Below are positions 50,668 to 52,999 of a stretch of DNA of 52,999 nucleotides, piece after piece. The stretch is taken from positions 125,114 through 178,112 of the forward strand of contig JAKALA010000003.1 in NCBI GenBank assembly GCA_021813325.1, in the 5' to 3' direction. Origin of the DNA: a bacterium (GTDB lineage: Bacteria > Verrucomicrobiota > Verrucomicrobiia > Limisphaerales > UBA11358). Position numbers and translations under genes: made by a program. The notes below the pieces were generated by a model. It saw only the letters and a program-made list of their open reading frames with translations. It was not told the origin of the DNA and did no database searches. Numbering within the stretch: the first letter of the stretch is position 1; each line of letters begins with the position of its first letter.

Positions 50668-51402
50668 CTATTTCAACCCGAGCACGTCCTGCATGTCGTA
50701 AAGTCCCGGCTTTTGCCGGACGAGCCATTGCGCGGCGCGGAGCGCGCCGTTGGCAAAGGTATCGCGACTGGAAGCTTTGTGGGTCAGTTCCACACGCTCA
50801 CCGTTGTTGGCGAAAATGACGGTGTGATCGCCCACGACATCGCCGCCGCGGATGGCGTGGATGCCGATTTCGTTTTGCGTGCGTTCGCCAACAATACCCT
50901 TTCGGCCGTGGCGCAGCGCTTCGTCGAGTTGCAGCTTGCGAACGTCGCCAAGAATTTCCAGCAACGTGGTGGCGGTGCCGCTGGGCGCGTCTTTCTTGAG
51001 ACGATGGTGCATTTCCACCACTTCGAGGTCAAAAGCGGGACCGAGGATTTCGGCGGCCTTGCGCGTGAGCCAGAAGAGTGTGTTCACTCCGGTGGAAAAA
51101 TTCGTCGCCATGACCATGGGGATATGCGATTTGAGCGCCACGATTTTGGCTTTTTCCTCCGCGCTATGCCCGGTGGTGCCAATGACAACGGCCTTCTGGT
51201 GTTTGGCGCATAATTCCGCGACGCCCAACGTGGCATTGTGAAAACTGAAATCGATCACGACGTCACACTTGGCAATGATGCCGCTAAGGTCATCGCCCTG
51301 GTCAACAGCGCCAACAACTTCGAGTTCGGGGATGCGCGCGGCGCAACTGGTCAACGCCTGTCCCATGCGGCCTTTGCTGCCGGTGATGATGATGCGAGTC
51401 AT
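50668..51402 (-). CDS. dapB: 4-hydroxy-tetrahydrodipicolinate reductase
   Basis: A 244-residue enzyme of lysine/diaminopimelate synthesis reducing the HTPA product of DapA with NAD(P)H. The Rossmann start is IIITGSKGRMGQALTS, then KAVVIGTTGHSAEEK. The substrate-binding block EMHHRLKKDAPSGTATTLLE holds the catalytic His and Lys. dapA lies 80 bp upstream on the same strand, so dapA-dapB probably form an operon. The 80-bp gap holds an imperfect inverted repeat. Confidence 0.97.
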   Translation of the reverse strand: MTRIIITGSKGRMGQALTSCAARIPELEVVGAVDQGDDLSGIIAKCDVVIDFSFHNATLGVAELCAKHQKAVVIGTTGHSAEEKAKIVALKSHIPMVMATNFSTGVNTLFWLTRKAAEILGPAFDLEVVEMHHRLKKDAPSGTATTLLEILGDVRKLQLDEALRHGRKGIVGERTQNEIGIHAIRGGDVVGDHTVIFANNGERVELTHKASSRDTFANGALRAAQWLVRQKPGLYDMQDVLGLK

Positions 51403-51405
51403 AGG

Positions 51406-51480
51406 AGTTGGAAGTTGGCAGTTGGAAGTTGGGGGTGCAAGTTCAAGGTTTTACGAACTCCCAGCTTCTAACTTTCAACT
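51406..51480. repeat. Imperfect inverted repeat between dapA and dapB
   Basis: The left arm 51406-51428 and right arm 51458-51480 are complementary at 18 of 23 positions; the left arm also has an internal duplication (GTTGGAAGTTGG twice, two bases apart). It could form a hairpin in the dapA-dapB message or be a copy of a dispersed intergenic repeat. Confidence 0.65.
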
Positions 51481-51482
51481 GC

Positions 51483-52361
51483 TTATTTCAAGATGCTCGC
51501 CGCTTTCATGGATGCCTTGAGCGCGGCGCGGTTGGCGGCGCTCATCCGCACCAGCGGCAGGCGGTATTCCTCGTCCATCTGGCCGAGCATGGCGAGCGCG
51601 GCTTTGACGGGGACCGGATTGGTCTCGATGAACAAATCCTTGAACAGCGGGTAAAGCTTTTGATGAATCTGCAACGCCTTCTTGGCGTCGCCCTTGGCAA
51701 AGGCACGCACCATCGTTGCCACCTCGCGCGGAGCGACATTGGACGCCACGCTGATCACGCCTTGAGCGCCGACGGACATGAACGGGAGCGTGAGGGAATC
51801 GTCCCCCGACAAAATTTCAAACTTCGGTCCTAAGGCAGCGCGAAGCTGCGAAACGCGGTCGGCATTGCCGCCCGCTTCCTTGATGCCGATGATATTTTTG
51901 CAATCGGCTGCCAGGCGTTTGACCGTGGGCACGGCGATTTCAATGCCACAACGCCCCGGGATGCTGTAGAGCACGATGGGGAGTTTGGTGTTGTTCGCAA
52001 TGGCCTTGAAATGCTGATAAAGCCCTTCCTGCGTGGGCTTGTTGTAATAGGGTGCCACCTGCAACGAGCCGTCGGCGCCGACCTTTTCAGCCGCCTTGGT
52101 CAGATAAATGGCTTCGGTGGTGGAATTGGCCCCGGTTCCGGCCATGACCTTGATTTTGCCGGCCGCCAGTTTGACGGAAAGTTCAATGATGTGAATGTGC
52201 TCGTCGCAATCGACCGTGGGGGATTCGCCGGTGGTGCCGACGGGCACAATGCCCTCCACGCCGCCCTTGATCTGGCCTTTGATGAGTCGCGCCAGGGCGG
52301 CCTCATCCAGTTGGCCATTTTTGAACGGAGTGACGATCGCGGTATAGGTGCCGGTGAACAT
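51483..52361 (-). CDS. dapA: 4-hydroxy-tetrahydrodipicolinate synthase
   Basis: A 292-residue TIM-barrel aldolase joining pyruvate and aspartate semialdehyde. The pyruvate-binding GTTGESPTV lies at about 42-50, the catalytic Tyr region LPIVLYSIPGRCGIEI near 128, and the Schiff-base lysine in NIIGIKEAGG near 160. It feeds diaminopimelate for peptidoglycan and lysine. It is first in a two-gene operon with dapB. Confidence 0.97.
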   Translation of the reverse strand: MFTGTYTAIVTPFKNGQLDEAALARLIKGQIKGGVEGIVPVGTTGESPTVDCDEHIHIIELSVKLAAGKIKVMAGTGANSTTEAIYLTKAAEKVGADGSLQVAPYYNKPTQEGLYQHFKAIANNTKLPIVLYSIPGRCGIEIAVPTVKRLAADCKNIIGIKEAGGNADRVSQLRAALGPKFEILSGDDSLTLPFMSVGAQGVISVASNVAPREVATMVRAFAKGDAKKALQIHQKLYPLFKDLFIETNPVPVKAALAMLGQMDEEYRLPLVRMSAANRAALKASMKAASILK

Positions 52362-52440
52362 AAGTTAATTCAGCTCGTTAGCCTCGCAGAAACAGCGAAT
52401 TTTGGCGAGCGGGATTTTTGCCGGCAAGGCTGTGATCGCA

Positions 52441-52470
52441 AAAAAGCCGCCCGGCGTGCGGCCAGGCGGC
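52441..52470 (-). terminator. Rho-independent terminator of the Gfo/Idh/MocA gene
   Basis: On the minus strand GCCGCC / GGCGGC encloses a second GGC/GCC stem and is followed by TTTTT. It is 24 bp past the oxidoreductase stop. The stem is nearly symmetric, but the T tract is stronger on this strand. Confidence 0.85.
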
Positions 52471-52493
52471 TTTATTGATTTTGAACGCAATTT

Positions 52494-52999
52494 TTAGGAA
52501 ATCTTCCAAGGGGCGCGATAGGCGCGCGTCAACAGTTTGCTGGCTTCAGCATCGCCGATGATGGTTTCCGTGGCGTTGTCCCAACGGATTTTCCGGCCGG
52601 TGATCATGGAGATGTAACCCAAATGACCGGGGATGGTGGAGTGATGCCCGACCTCAGCCGGCGTGATGGTCGGCTGGCGTGATTTGATGCACTCCAGGAA
52701 GTTCTGTTGATGATTGGTTGATTGGTAAAGCTTTATTTTGCGGAGTTTCTCGGGCAGGTTTTTGCCCTTCTTCCATTCCGGATTGGAAGCGTCGAATCCG
52801 CCGCGATCCACCCAGACCCAGCCTTCCGTGCCGATCCATTTAATCCCGCTCCGGATATCGCCGTAACCGCCGGCTATGGTCATGGTGATGTTTTGGGGAT
52901 ATTTCAGCTCAATCCGGTATTTGGGCGATGTGTTCCAAACGGCGTTGGCAGGTGGAAATTCACCCTGGCCTTCAACTTCGTAAGGCCCCATCAAGTCAA
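52494..52999 (-). CDS. Gfo/Idh/MocA-family oxidoreductase (C-terminal part)
   Basis: The C-terminal 168 or so residues of a sugar/inositol dehydrogenase-like protein; the N-terminal NAD-binding domain lies beyond the right edge. The visible part (KYRIELKYPQNITMTIAGGY, then GIKWIGTEGWVWVDRGGF, HQQNFLECIKSRQPTITPAE, VGHHSTIPGHLGYISMITGR) matches the C-terminal domain of the Planctomycetes/Verrucomicrobia Gfo/Idh/MocA subfamily, often Tat-exported. Its substrate cannot be told from this part. It ends before a strong terminator. Confidence 0.88.
   Translation of the reverse strand, partial: DLMGPYEVEGQGEFPPANAVWNTSPKYRIELKYPQNITMTIAGGYGDIRSGIKWIGTEGWVWVDRGGFDASNPEWKKGKNLPEKLRKIKLYQSTNHQQNFLECIKSRQPTITPAEVGHHSTIPGHLGYISMITGRKIRWDNATETIIGDAEASKLLTRAYRAPWKIS

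Noticed and set aside
1-52999. CRISPR array, prophage, transposase or integrase genes
   Set aside because: No regularly spaced direct repeats and no transposase or integrase motifs were seen in any frame read.

Overview
The window looks like chromosome from a Verrucomicrobiota bacterium of the Pedosphaera/Limisphaera type. Three things point there: a PEP-CTERM tail of the verrucomicrobial form (VPEPST ... PFGISTLRILRK, ending near 3020), several long secreted beta-rich proteins whose C-terminal module is usual in that phylum, and a moderately GC-rich genome with mostly short operons on alternating strands. This placement is inference from protein style; no rRNA or tRNA gene is present. About 50 genes are supported, including one cut by each window edge and one small gene (42534-42677) of only 47 codons.

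Layout. 1-4.3 kb: secreted STN-like protein (partial), two peroxiredoxins, a CDP-alcohol phosphatidyltransferase, a Cys-rich PEP-CTERM protein and an MFS transporter. 4.5-7.7 kb: small membrane protein, an orphan MoxR ATPase followed by a decayed ORF, pdxH and a membrane protein. 7.9-14.7 kb: a Calx-beta secreted protein and a 1.4-kilo-residue eukaryote-type glycogen debranching enzyme. 14.8-18.8 kb: a TPR protein with a MshEN-like region plus a PilB/GspE ATPase, a disordered secreted protein and an FmdB zinc ribbon. 19-24.4 kb: lipoprotein, trypsin-like protease, slipin plus NfeD pair, SulP transporter. 24.7-26.7 kb: secreted repeat protein.

27.6-42.5 kb is the most interesting part. A PAS/sigma-54 activator gene (28217-29563) is flanked by a divergent thioesterase/metallo-beta-lactamase operon and followed by a 16-haem cytochrome that is a tandem duplication of the octahaem tetrathionate reductase fold. 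Next come two NifX/NifB-type cofactor-binding proteins, a ZIP transporter, a CoA-disulfide-reductase-like flavoprotein with a rhodanese tail, a C_GCAxxG_C_C protein, a membrane-anchored thioredoxin, a LysR/YeiH divergent pair and cytochrome bd oxidase. I find pairs of a GGCA-N3-TGCCATGC-like site, 31-32 bp apart, in three intergenic regions here: 28125/28156, 29786/29818 and 33452/33483. In each case one site of the pair lies about 96-105 bp from a GG-N10-GC sigma-54-type promoter candidate. I read this as a local sigma-54 regulon controlling a redox or sulfur/nitrogen-oxyanion respiratory module. The sites are seen in the sequence; the regulon and substrate are inferred.

42.5-53 kb is biosynthetic and housekeeping: trpE with a tiny zinc-ribbon ORF, hisI, TPR and cupin proteins, an EVE-domain protein, the YggS PLP protein, folK with a HAAS-domain membrane protein and PadR regulator (a 16-C homopolymer lies just upstream of padR), dapB, dapA, and the C-terminal part of a Gfo/Idh/MocA oxidoreductase running off the right edge.
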